Positions 17,244 through 25,903 of a DNA stretch of 64,000 nucleotides are shown here, in pieces. Location: assembly GCF_012940005.1 (NCBI RefSeq), contig NZ_SPMX01000017.1:1-64000 (forward strand), in the 5' to 3' direction. This DNA is from Candidatus Accumulibacter contiguus. Lineage in GTDB: Bacteria > Pseudomonadota > Gammaproteobacteria > Burkholderiales > Rhodocyclaceae. The position numbers were made by a program, and so were the translations under genes. Below the pieces are notes generated by a model. It made no database searches, had not been told where the DNA came from, and saw only the letters and a program-made list of their open reading frames with translations. The first letter of the stretch is position 1. Each line of letters begins with the position of its first letter.

Positions 17244-19265
17244 ATGAAAACCTTGTTTGCCCCGGCCATCGCGCTGCTCAACCGCGTCGGCTATACGAAA
17301 AAGTTTGCGATCATGGGGGTGCTGGCGCTGCTGGCGATCGCCATGCTGGTGCTGAACCTCTACCAGAGTCTGCACCGGGTGATCGACAGCTCGCAGCGGG
17401 AACTGGCCGGGATCGAAGTGATCAAGCCGATTGCCCGCATGGTTCAGCATCTGCAGATCCATCGCGGTTTCTCTGCGGGCATGCTCAGTGGCAACGAGGC
17501 GATGAAGGACAAGCGCGCCGCTCGGGAAAAGGAAGTGAGTGCAGCCTTCAAGGCCGTTGAAGCCAGCCTGGTGTCAGAACTGGCGACGAGTGCTGCCTGG
17601 AAGAAAGTGGTCGAAGCCTGGGCTGCCATCGAAAAGGATGGGCTCCACCTCGTTCAGCGCGAGAATTTCGAGGCGCACAATCGCCTGATTGAAGAGGTTC
17701 TGGCTTTGCAGGCGGTGGTCGCCGATGAATATGCGCTGACCAATGATCCGGATATCGACTCAACCTACCTGATCGATACGGCCTTCGAAAAGTCGCCGCA
17801 GGCGATCGAGCGCATGGGCCAGTTGCGGGCGCTGGGAACTGGCGTTCTGACGAAAAAACAGCCGCTGGAGTTGTCGCAACAGGTCGAGCTTACGGTTCTG
17901 CTGGCCGGAATGAATTCTTCGGTCGTTTCCCTGCGCCGCAATCTCGAAAAGACAGCGCGCTACAATCCCGACCTGCATGCCTCGCTGCAGGCTTCGATCA
18001 CGGACATGAGTGTGGCGGCCCAGAAAGTCAGCGCGCTGGTGAACCAGGACATCCTCTCGGGGACCTACGCAACGCTTCCCGACGACTATTTCGCACTGAC
18101 CACCGCGTCGCTCGAAAAGGGCTACCAGGAGATGTTCGAGACGCTGTTTCCGACGCTCGAAAAGCTGCTGCAGCGCCGCATCGAGCGAGCGCAGCGTGAG
18201 CTGTCCATGAGCATCGCGGTGTCGGTGCTGATCCTGCTGCTCTACGCGTATGTGTCGGTCGGCCTGTATTACGCGACCATCGGCAGCATCGATCGCCTCG
18301 CCGAAGATGCGCGCACGATCGCCACCGGCGATCTCAATGTGCGTGTCGACCTCGCTACCCGCGATGAACTGAAACTCGTCGGGGACAGCCTCAACGAGAT
18401 GGTGAGTGCATTCCGCGGCCTGATCGAGAATGTCCACCACGGTGCCAGCGAGGTGCTCGGTGCGACCAAAAAGCTTGCCGGGTCGGCTGCGCAGATCAAT
18501 GGCAGCAGCGAGCAACAGAGCACGGCGGCGTCAAACATGGCAAGCGCGATCGAACAGATGCGCTCGGGGATCGAACAGTTGTCGACCAACGCGCAGGATG
18601 CCAATCGCATTGCCAGCCGTGCCGGCGAGTTGTCGGCTGACGGCAGTCGCGTGGTCGGCAATGTCGTCCGCGAGATCGAGCGGATTGCCGAGGTGGTGAA
18701 CCAGTCGGCGGCGATTGTCGCCGAGCTGGGCGGTCGCTCGGAACGAATCTCGGCGATCGTCAATGTGATCAAGGAAATTGCCGACCAGACCAACCTGCTG
18801 GCGCTCAACGCGGCCATCGAGGCGGCGCGTGCCGGCGAATCGGGGCGCGGTTTCGCGGTGGTGGCCGACGAAGTGCGCAAGCTGGCCGAACGGACTGCTC
18901 GTTCAACGCAGGAAATCTCGACGATGATTGCGTCGATTCAGAGCGGCACGCGCGACGCGGTGGAGAGCATGAGCCAGGGGGTCAGCCGGGTAGCCGAAGG
19001 TGTCGCGCTGGCCACCCAGGCGGGCGAGTCGATCAGCGAGATCGGCGGTAATGCGCGGCAGGTGGTGGAAAAGGTTGCCGACATCTCGCATGCGCTGCGC
19101 GAGCAGAGCGTCGCCAGCACCGAGATCGCGCGCAACGTCGAGCAGGTCGCGCGCATGGCCGAGGAGAACTGCGCAGCCGTTGCCGGCAACGCCGCCACGG
19201 CGGCGCAGCTCGAACGTCTCTCGGAAAGTCTCGAAGCCGAGGTGCGGCGCTTCCGGCTGAGCTGA
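17244..19265 (+). CDS. Methyl-accepting chemotaxis protein with NIT-like sensor
   Basis: The 673-residue receptor starts at ATG 17244 ([11 protein letters not shown]). A first membrane segment lies at about residues 24-44 ([20 protein letters not shown]). It is followed by a ~280-residue helical periplasmic region with a [11 protein letters not shown] motif resembling nitrate/nitrite-sensing (NIT) domains. A second membrane segment ([19 protein letters not shown], ~330-350), a HAMP domain ([17 protein letters not shown]) and a cytoplasmic signalling domain follow. The hairpin tip is the canonical [20 protein letters not shown], then [18 protein letters not shown]. It signals to CheA/CheW; no che genes are nearby. 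The ligand is inferred only weakly from the NIT resemblance. Confidence 0.88.
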   Translation: MKTLFAPAIALLNRVGYTKKFAIMGVLALLAIAMLVLNLYQSLHRVIDSSQRELAGIEVIKPIARMVQHLQIHRGFSAGMLSGNEAMKDKRAAREKEVSAAFKAVEASLVSELATSAAWKKVVEAWAAIEKDGLHLVQRENFEAHNRLIEEVLALQAVVADEYALTNDPDIDSTYLIDTAFEKSPQAIERMGQLRALGTGVLTKKQPLELSQQVELTVLLAGMNSSVVSLRRNLEKTARYNPDLHASLQASITDMSVAAQKVSALVNQDILSGTYATLPDDYFALTTASLEKGYQEMFETLFPTLEKLLQRRIERAQRELSMSIAVSVLILLLYAYVSVGLYYATIGSIDRLAEDARTIATGDLNVRVDLATRDELKLVGDSLNEMVSAFRGLIENVHHGASEVLGATKKLAGSAAQINGSSEQQSTAASNMASAIEQMRSGIEQLSTNAQDANRIASRAGELSADGSRVVGNVVREIERIAEVVNQSAAIVAELGGRSERISAIVNVIKEIADQTNLLALNAAIEAARAGESGRGFAVVADEVRKLAERTARSTQEISTMIASIQSGTRDAVESMSQGVSRVAEGVALATQAGESISEIGGNARQVVEKVADISHALREQSVASTEIARNVEQVARMAEENCAAVAGNAATAAQLERLSESLEAEVRRFRLS

Positions 19266-19392
19266 GATCCGTCCAGGTCACGCGCGCCGAGACCTTGCCG
19301 GCAGCGCCGCGGAAATCCCGATCGTGGTCGGTCGCCGGGGGTGAAACGTGCGGATGGCCGCCTGACGAGAGCAGAATCTGCTTTAATTCGTC

Positions 19393-21711
19393 ATGCGCGG
19401 CAACATTCTTGCTTTTGCTCTCGGTGTCGGCTGCCTGCAGCTTCAGGAGACTCTGCCGGCGTTGTCGCTCGCCGCTGGCCTGCTGGTCGGCGGTGCATTG
19501 CTGCTGCTCTGCTGCGGCCGCTGGCAGCATGCACTGGGACGAACCGTCACGGCGATCGCCTGTGCCATGCTGGGCCTGGCCTGGGCGGCACTGCTCGCCG
19601 GGCAGCGATTGCTGGATCAGCTCCCGGCCGAGTGGGAGGGGCGTGATGTGCAGGTCGTCGGCGTCATTGCGGCGCTGCCGCATGCCTTCGAGCGCGGTGA
19701 ACGCTGCGAATTCGACGTCGAGGCGGTAGAAACTCCCGGCGCGCGTCTGCCGCGGCGGATCATGCTTTCCTGGTATCACGGCTGGCGCGAAGACGAGTGG
19801 CGAGATGCTCCGCGGATTCGCCCGGCCGAGCGCTGGCGCTTCACCGTTCGTCTCAAACGCCCGCACGGCAACGCCAACCCGCATGGCTTCGATTACGAGG
19901 CCTGGCTCTTCGAGCGTGGCCTGCGGGCCACCGGCTATGTGCGTCCGCGCGCCGAGGCACAGCGTCTCGACGACTTTGTGCTGCGGCCTGCCTATGTCAT
20001 CGAGCGTTGGCGTGACCGGATACGCAGTTCCTTTTTTGAAGTTCTGCCCGATGCAGCGTATGTGGGCATTCTCGCTGCGCTGGCGATCGGCGACGAGCAG
20101 GCGATTCCGGCAGCACAGTGGCGCCTGTTCCGGCTGACCGGGGTGACGCACCTGATGTCGATCTCCGGCCTGCACGTGACGATGGTGGCGGCGCTGTTTG
20201 CCGGTCTGGTCGGTTGGCTGTGGCGGCGCAGCGAGCGGCTGATGCTCTTCCTGCCGGCGCCGAAAGCAGCGATCGCCGCTGGCTGGTGCACGGCTTTCGG
20301 CTACTCCCTGCTCGCCGGTTTTGCCGTACCGGCGCAGCGGACCGTCTACATGCTGAGCGTCGTTGCCCTGGCGCTGTGGTCGGGCCGCAATCTCGGCGCC
20401 AGTCGCAGCATGCTGCTGGCATTGCTGGCGGTGCTGCTGCTCGACCCCTGGGCGGTGCTGGCGCCGGGATTCTGGCTTTCCTTCGCGGCTGTCGGGTTGC
20501 TCTTCTTTGTCGGTACGGCCCGGCTGGGTGCTTCCCGTGGCTGGCGAGCGCTGCTTGCCAACTGGGGTGCGACGCAGTGGGCAGTGACCCTCGGGACGCT
20601 GCCGCTGCTGCTGCTGATGTTTCAGCAGTTCTCGCTGGTGTCGCCGCTGGCCAACGCCCTTGCGATCCCGCTGGTCAGCTTCATGATCACGCCGCTGGCG
20701 CTGCTCTTCGCCGTCTTTCCCTGGCCGCCGCTGCTCTACTTCGATCACTGGCTGCTGTCCGGTTTGATGGGTTTTCTCGAATGGCTGGCGGTCTGGCCGG
20801 TATGGGAACAGCCGGCACCGCCGCTGGCGGCGACGCTGGTAGCGATGCTCGGGGTGATCTGGCTACTGCTGCCGCGCGGTTTCCCGGCACGCTGGCTCGG
20901 GCTGTGCCTGTTGCTGCCGGCGCTGCTCTGGCCGGCAGCACGACCGTCGGTGGGCGATACCTGGGTGGACGTCCTCGATGTCGGGCAGGGACTGGCGGTT
21001 GTCGTGCGCACTGCCGAGCACAATCTCCTCTACGATGCCGGCCCACTGTACAGCGCCGAGTCGGACGCCGGGCAACGCATCATCGTTCCCTATCTGCGTG
21101 CGCACGGCGTCCGGCAGATTGATGCGCTGGTCGTGACCCATCGCGACACGGATCACTCGGGAGGCGTGCTTGCGGTGCAGGAGGCCCTGCCGATTGCGCG
21201 CACGCTGTCGTCGGTTGCCGAACTTCCCGGCGAACCCTGCTTTGCCGGGCAGGCCTGGGAATGGGACGGCGTTCGCTTCACGATCCTGCACCCGTCAGCC
21301 ACTGATTACGAGCATAGGGCGGCGAAAACCAACCACATGAGCTGCGTGCTGCGGATCGAAAATGCCTTCGGCAGCGTCCTGCTCACCTCCGACATCGAGG
21401 CGCGCGACGAGCAGGCCCTGCTCGACCGGGCCGCGGCCCGCTTGCGCAGCGACGTGCTGCTGGTGCCGCACCACGGCAGCGGCACTTCGTCGACGCCCGA
21501 CTTCATCTCCGCCGTTGGCGCGCGTGCGGCGATCATCCCCGTGGGTTATCGAAACCGCTATCAGCATCCCCGTCCCGACGTCGTCGAACGTTATTCCGGC
21601 AGCCGGGTGTGGCGCACCGATCGGGATGGTGCGGTGCGCATCGATCTGACGAGCGAACTCGCTCTCTCCTCGTATCGAGCGGCGTATCGACGTTACTGGC
21701 ACGGACAGTGA
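19393..21711 (+). CDS. comEC: DNA internalisation competence protein ComEC/Rec2
   Basis: The 772-residue protein has three parts. The N-terminal DUF4131 region has short hydrophobic segments and an OB-like part (residues 1-190). A multi-membrane Competence domain (~215-490) starts with the signature LTGVTHLMSISGLHVTMVAA. A C-terminal metallo-beta-lactamase-like domain (~515-770) carries VLDVGQGLAVVV, VTHRDTDHSGG and VPHHGSGTSS. It forms the inner-membrane channel for single-stranded DNA uptake in natural transformation; the MBL domain is thought to degrade the non-transported strand. All metal-ligand motifs are present, so the gene looks functional. It is monocistronic, after a 127-base gap from the chemoreceptor. 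Confidence 0.95.
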   Translation: MRGNILAFALGVGCLQLQETLPALSLAAGLLVGGALLLLCCGRWQHALGRTVTAIACAMLGLAWAALLAGQRLLDQLPAEWEGRDVQVVGVIAALPHAFERGERCEFDVEAVETPGARLPRRIMLSWYHGWREDEWRDAPRIRPAERWRFTVRLKRPHGNANPHGFDYEAWLFERGLRATGYVRPRAEAQRLDDFVLRPAYVIERWRDRIRSSFFEVLPDAAYVGILAALAIGDEQAIPAAQWRLFRLTGVTHLMSISGLHVTMVAALFAGLVGWLWRRSERLMLFLPAPKAAIAAGWCTAFGYSLLAGFAVPAQRTVYMLSVVALALWSGRNLGASRSMLLALLAVLLLDPWAVLAPGFWLSFAAVGLLFFVGTARLGASRGWRALLANWGATQWAVTLGTLPLLLLMFQQFSLVSPLANALAIPLVSFMITPLALLFAVFPWPPLLYFDHWLLSGLMGFLEWLAVWPVWEQPAPPLAATLVAMLGVIWLLLPRGFPARWLGLCLLLPALLWPAARPSVGDTWVDVLDVGQGLAVVVRTAEHNLLYDAGPLYSAESDAGQRIIVPYLRAHGVRQIDALVVTHRDTDHSGGVLAVQEALPIARTLSSVAELPGEPCFAGQAWEWDGVRFTILHPSATDYEHRAAKTNHMSCVLRIENAFGSVLLTSDIEARDEQALLDRAAARLRSDVLLVPHHGSGTSSTPDFISAVGARAAIIPVGYRNRYQHPRPDVVERYSGSRVWRTDRDGAVRIDLTSELALSSYRAAYRRYWHGQ

Positions 21712-21830
21712 GCGGGCTTGCCAGGCAAAACCCATAATCTTGCATGTAACCCATTTGGCATGGTAAAGAATGCAAACAACTTCTCTCGCCGAGGCCGCCG
21801 CGGCAATGGCGGCGTCTCCGGAACTGGGAC

Positions 21831-21836
21831 TATAAT
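21831..21836 (+). promoter_or_regulatory. Possible -10 element (TATAAT) for the DUF2252 gene
   Basis: A perfect TATAAT lies 42 bases upstream of the DUF2252 ATG in otherwise GC-rich sequence. No good -35 hexamer is evident at the right spacing, so the promoter may depend on an activator or the match may be chance. Confidence 0.35.
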
Positions 21837-21877
21837 GAATCCATATGACGCGTGTTGACCAAGACGGAGGATTGCAG

Positions 21878-23302
21878 ATGGTAAGGAGCAAGTTTGATGA
21901 CAAGCAGGAAAGCGCCGCCGGAAATGGCCAAGCGGTAGTCTTGTCCCCGCAGGAGCGCCGCGCACAAGGGAGCGCACTGCGCGATCTGGTGTCGCGCGAG
22001 GCACAGGGCGGATGGAAACCGCCGAAGAAACGGCGTGATCCGATCGAGGTGCTGACCGCCTCCAACGAGGGCCGGATGCCCGAACTCGTGCCGATCCGCT
22101 TCGGGCGAATGCTGCAGTCGCCGTTCACCTTTTACCGCGGCTCGGCCGCGATCATGGCCGCCGACCTCGCGTCTACGCCAAACACCGGACTCCGGGTACA
22201 GGCCTGCGGCGACGCGCATCTGCTGAACTTCGGTGGCTTTGCGACGCCGGAGCGGCAAGTGGTTTTCGATGTCAATGACCTCGATGAGACGCTGCCGGCG
22301 CCCTGGGAGTGGGATCTCAAGCGTCTTGCCGCGAGCATCGTCATTGCCGCGCAATACTTGCGCCTGCATGAAAACGAGGCCACACGGGCGGCGACGGCAA
22401 CGGTGCGCGCCTACCGCGAGCGGATGGCCGACTATTCGTCGATGCGGGCGCTCGATGTCTGGTACGACACCATCCCTCTTGACCGCGTTCAGGCCGAGAT
22501 GAGCGGAACCAGCGACAAACGCAGGCAGCTCGTCGCCCGGCGGATCCAGAAAGCGCGCCAGCAAAGCGCCGTCGAAAACGTTTTCCTGAAGCTCGCCGAA
22601 CATCACGGGGCGCTGCCGAAGATCAAGGACAATCCGCCACTCGTCTTCCACCCCAGTGAAGAACAGGCTCCGGGAATGCAGACGCAGTACCGGGAAGCCC
22701 TGGACACTTACCGCGCGTCCCTTCCCGAGCACGTGCGCGTGCTCTTCGACCGCTTTCACCTGTGTGACGTGGCGGTCAAGGTCGTCGGCGTGGGCAGCGT
22801 CGGGACCCAATGCCTCGTGGCGCTGTTCATGGCTGCGGACAATGACCCGCTCTTCTTGCAGATCAAGGAAGCGCGGGCATCGGTTCTGGAACCCTATGCG
22901 GGGGCGAGCCTGCATGCCAATCACGGCCAGCGAGTGGTTGCGGGGCAGCGCCTGATGCAGGGAGCGAGCGACATGTTCCTCGGCTGGACGGCAGGCGTCA
23001 ACGGCCGGCACTACTATTTCCGGCAATTGCGCGATGTCAAGATCAGCGCCATCGTCGAGGGATGGGATGTCGACCTGCTGACCATCTACGGCCGGCTGTG
23101 TGCCAGGGCACTGGCGCGAGCGCATGCGCGCTCCGGGGATGCGGCGCTGATCGCCGGCTACATGGGTTCAAGCTCCATCTTCGACGACGCCATCGGCGAG
23201 TTCGCGGTCGAGTACAGCGACCAGAATCAGCGGGACTACCGGGCTTTCGTCAAGGCGGTCCGGGAAGGACGACTCGAAGCGCAGGTGGAAGACAATCCGT
23301 GA
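21878..23302 (+). CDS. DUF2252 family protein
   Basis: The 474-residue product is read from ATG 21878, preceded by ggagg at 21866-21870; an ATG 33 bases further upstream lacks such a site. DUF2252 hallmarks are clear: RFGRMLQSPFTFYRGSAAIM, CGDAHLLNFGGFATPERQ, VVFDVNDLDETLPAPWEWDL, and the later GVGSVGT and ARSGDA segments. The fold is distantly related to aminoglycoside-phosphotransferase/protein-kinase-like enzymes, with GDAHLxNFG and DxNDxD resembling catalytic and metal-binding loops, but the biological role is unknown. Its stop overlaps the GTG start of the SulP transporter (GTGA), so the two are co-translated. Confidence 0.9.
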   Translation: MVRSKFDDKQESAAGNGQAVVLSPQERRAQGSALRDLVSREAQGGWKPPKKRRDPIEVLTASNEGRMPELVPIRFGRMLQSPFTFYRGSAAIMAADLASTPNTGLRVQACGDAHLLNFGGFATPERQVVFDVNDLDETLPAPWEWDLKRLAASIVIAAQYLRLHENEATRAATATVRAYRERMADYSSMRALDVWYDTIPLDRVQAEMSGTSDKRRQLVARRIQKARQQSAVENVFLKLAEHHGALPKIKDNPPLVFHPSEEQAPGMQTQYREALDTYRASLPEHVRVLFDRFHLCDVAVKVVGVGSVGTQCLVALFMAADNDPLFLQIKEARASVLEPYAGASLHANHGQRVVAGQRLMQGASDMFLGWTAGVNGRHYYFRQLRDVKISAIVEGWDVDLLTIYGRLCARALARAHARSGDAALIAGYMGSSSIFDDAIGEFAVEYSDQNQRDYRAFVKAVREGRLEAQVEDNP

Positions 23303-25062
23303 GTCCAGCCGCAGATACTGAAGGAGCGCGACCCGCGAGCGCGTTGGCGCGCGACCCACCGGTCCGCGGCTGGCGCGCCGTCTTTCCCCCGGCGCAGTGG
23401 CTCGCCGCGTATCGGCCCCAGTGGCTGGCGAACGACGCGATCGCCGGTGTCACTCTTGCCGCCTACGGCATCCCGGTGTCGCTCGCCTATGCCTCGCTGG
23501 CCGGCCTGCCGCCGCAGTACGGCATCTACTGCTATCTGGTCGGCGGCCTGTTCTATGCCCTGTTCGGATCATCTCGCCAACTGGCGGTCGGTCCCACCTC
23601 GGCAATCTCGATGCTGGTCGGCGTCACGATCGCCGGCATGGCGCAGGGCGATCCGGGTCGCTGGGCCGACATCGCGGCGCTGACTGCACTGGTCATCGCC
23701 GCCATGTGCGTGCTGGCGTGGCTGTTTCGACTGAGTTCGCTGGTCAACTTCATCAGCGAAACCATACTGCTCGGTTTCAAGGCTGGCGCGGCGCTGACGA
23801 TTGCCATGACCCAGTTGCCCAAGCTGTTCGGGGTCAAGGGCGGCGGTGAGGGTTTCTTCGAGCGCATCGTCATCCTCGCTGGCCAGCTTCCCGGGACCAA
23901 CCTCGCCGTGTTCGCTTTCGGTTTGGCCGCTCTCGCGGTGCTGCTACTGGGGGAAAGATTCCTGCCGGGCCGTCCGATCGCATTGTTGGTGGTGGTGATT
24001 TCCATCCTCATGCTGTCGGTGACCGCACTGGGGGATCTCGGTTTCAAGATCGTCGGTGCCTTGCCACAAGGCCTGCCTGATTTCCACATGGCGGAGTTGC
24101 GGCTGCGCGACGTGGATGGGGTGATCCCGCTGGCGTTCGCGTGCCTGTTGCTGGCGTACGTGGAAAGTGTTTCCGCAGCACGTACCCTGGCACAGGCGCA
24201 CGGCTACGAAATCGACGCGCGCCAGGAACTGCTCGGCCTGGGCGCCGCGAATCTGGCCGCGGCGTTCTTTCAGGCGTACCCAGTGGCCGGCGGCCTGTCG
24301 CAGTCCTCGGTAAACGACAAGGCCGGCGCCAAAACGCCGCTTGCCCTGGTTTTCGCTTCGCTGACGATCGGTCTTTGCCTGATGTACCTGACCGGGCTGC
24401 TGTACAACCTGCCCAACGTGGTTCTCGCGGCGATCGTGCTGGTTGCCGTCAAGGGCTTGATTAATATCGGCGAACTGCGTCACGTGTGGCGGGTAAGCCG
24501 CTTCGAATTCAGCGTGTCGATGGTCGCTTTCGCCGGCGTGCTGCTGTTCGGAATTCTCAAGGGCGTGATTGTGGCGGTGCTCGTCTCGATGTTGTTGCTC
24601 ATCCGGCGCGCCGCGCACCCGCATGTGGCCTTCCTCGGCCGCATCCCCGGCACCCTCCGGAGTTACTCCGACATGGAGCGCAGCCCGGACAACGAGGCAG
24701 TTCCGGGTGCGCTGGTGTTCCGCGTCGAGGCCTCCCTGCTCTACTTCAACGTCGAGTATGTGCGCGATGCGGTCTGGCAGAGAATTCGGTCGACCGCCGC
24801 TCCGCTCAGCTTGGTGGTATGCGATCTGTCCACTTCACCCGCTGTCGATCTGGCCGGTGCGCGAATGCTGGCGAAACTGCATGACGAACTCAAGGCGGCG
24901 GGCATCGGCCTGCGCTTGGTGGCGGCGCACGCGGCGGTGCGTGACATGCTGCGCGCCGAAGGCCTGGAGGAAAGGGTCGGCTACTTCGGGCGCCGAGTCA
25001 GGGTGGCTGATGTCATTGACGAGTTCCAGGGCCGCACGGGAACTGCAAGGATCAATTTATGA
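23299..25062 (+). CDS. SulP family anion transporter with STAS domain
   Basis: The start is taken at the GTG 23299, which overlaps the DUF2252 stop; the frame is open upstream but would overlap it fully. The 587-residue protein begins with a short cytoplasmic region, then ~10-12 membrane segments. SulP signature segments are visible: the first transmembrane region AGVTLAAYGIPVSLAYASLAG with LPPQYGIY, then the FGSSRQLAVGPTSAISMLV loop and the AYPVAGGLSQSSVNDKAGAKT region. A C-terminal STAS domain (~residues 465-575) contains LVVCDLSTSPAVDLAGARML. SulP proteins carry sulfate, bicarbonate or dicarboxylates; the substrate is not determinable. No carbonic anhydrase gene is adjacent. Confidence 0.9.
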   Translation: MSPAADTEGARPASALARDPPVRGWRAVFPPAQWLAAYRPQWLANDAIAGVTLAAYGIPVSLAYASLAGLPPQYGIYCYLVGGLFYALFGSSRQLAVGPTSAISMLVGVTIAGMAQGDPGRWADIAALTALVIAAMCVLAWLFRLSSLVNFISETILLGFKAGAALTIAMTQLPKLFGVKGGGEGFFERIVILAGQLPGTNLAVFAFGLAALAVLLLGERFLPGRPIALLVVVISILMLSVTALGDLGFKIVGALPQGLPDFHMAELRLRDVDGVIPLAFACLLLAYVESVSAARTLAQAHGYEIDARQELLGLGAANLAAAFFQAYPVAGGLSQSSVNDKAGAKTPLALVFASLTIGLCLMYLTGLLYNLPNVVLAAIVLVAVKGLINIGELRHVWRVSRFEFSVSMVAFAGVLLFGILKGVIVAVLVSMLLLIRRAAHPHVAFLGRIPGTLRSYSDMERSPDNEAVPGALVFRVEASLLYFNVEYVRDAVWQRIRSTAAPLSLVVCDLSTSPAVDLAGARMLAKLHDELKAAGIGLRLVAAHAAVRDMLRAEGLEERVGYFGRRVRVADVIDEFQGRTGTARINL

Positions 25063-25184
25063 GTTGAGATCGTTCGAGGAAAAACAGAGCACGCAGGGTG
25101 CTGCGCCCGACCGTGAGGATCGATGACGATGAATCTGATGAACTGCCGCACCAGCCGCCCGATGCTCGCTGCCAATCCCTGACG

Positions 25185-25616
25185 ATGCACTCGAATCTCG
25201 TCATCGCGTGTGTTCTGGTGGGGGTCACGGTCATCGTGCATGCCAGTGGGCTCGCCGTGCTGCTCAGAGTCTTTATGCGATCGCCCACCCCGATGCCGAA
25301 GCGCTTCTGGCCCATTGTCTGGCTACTTATCCGCTTGACGCTGGCTCTGATCTTGATCCACCTGAGCGAGATTGCCGTCTGGGCATTCTTTTATCTGTGG
25401 ACGGAGTGCCTGCCCGATGCCGAGTCGGCGTTCTATTTCTCTGGAGTGACCTATACGACGATTGGCTACGGCGATCTGGTACTGCCCAGACCGTGGCGGT
25501 TGCTCGGGCCCGTCGAGGGCCTGACAGGTATCCTGATGTGCGGGTTGTCCACGGGATTATTCGTCGCTCTGCTCGGCAGAGTCATCGGAGGCAAGGTCGG
25601 AGATGACCCCGACTGA
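25185..25616 (+). CDS. Two-transmembrane potassium-channel-like protein (Ion_trans_2)
   Basis: From the ATG at 25185 the product has 143 residues; the frame is open from a GTG at 25098 (172 residues), but the extra N-terminus looks unstructured and no good ribosome binding site distinguishes the two. There are hydrophobic segments at the N-terminus (NLVIACVLVGVTVIVHASGL), a second pair around LLIRLTLALILIHLSEIAVWA, a pore helix with the selectivity filter TYTTIGYGDLVLP, and a final membrane helix. The TxGYGD filter is diagnostic of K+ selectivity. No cytoplasmic RCK/TrkA_N domain is present, so any gating ligand is unknown. It follows the SulP gene by 122 bases and may share its transcript. 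Confidence 0.8.
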   Translation: MHSNLVIACVLVGVTVIVHASGLAVLLRVFMRSPTPMPKRFWPIVWLLIRLTLALILIHLSEIAVWAFFYLWTECLPDAESAFYFSGVTYTTIGYGDLVLPRPWRLLGPVEGLTGILMCGLSTGLFVALLGRVIGGKVGDDPD

Positions 25617-25903
25617 ACATCGATGAAGTCTCCCGCCTTCATCACAGCACCTCTTTCACCTTCTTTGCGACCTCGTCGATCCCTGCATCCCGGCGGAAAG
25701 CCGTGCAACTGCCATTGCCAGACGCATTTCGCCATCCTCCGGCCATGTCTATGGTATCGACGACAAGGCCGGGAAAACCTATCAGAGAGGCCAGGAAGTT
25801 GCTATCCTTGGCATTTCTTACCGATCATAGGGGAACGCTGATGGCAATGAACGACGATAATCAGGCCCTGCTGGAAAAGTGGTTTGGTACAGATTAGCAG
25901 AGA
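25617..25903 (+). other. Gene-free stretch upstream of the MscS-like gene
   Basis: I see no supported gene here. A short frame near 25841-25897 (MAMNDDNQALLEKWFGTD) ends just before the MscS-like start; it resembles no known peptide and could be a leader or chance. A promoter for the downstream gene probably lies here, but no clear -35/-10 pair stands out. Confidence 0.4.

Noticed and set aside
23062-23298. Upstream extension of the SulP frame to 23062
   Set aside because: It would overlap the DUF2252 gene for 240 bases and its Arg/Gly-rich translation is a frame shadow; the GTG at 23299 overlapping the stop is a natural start.
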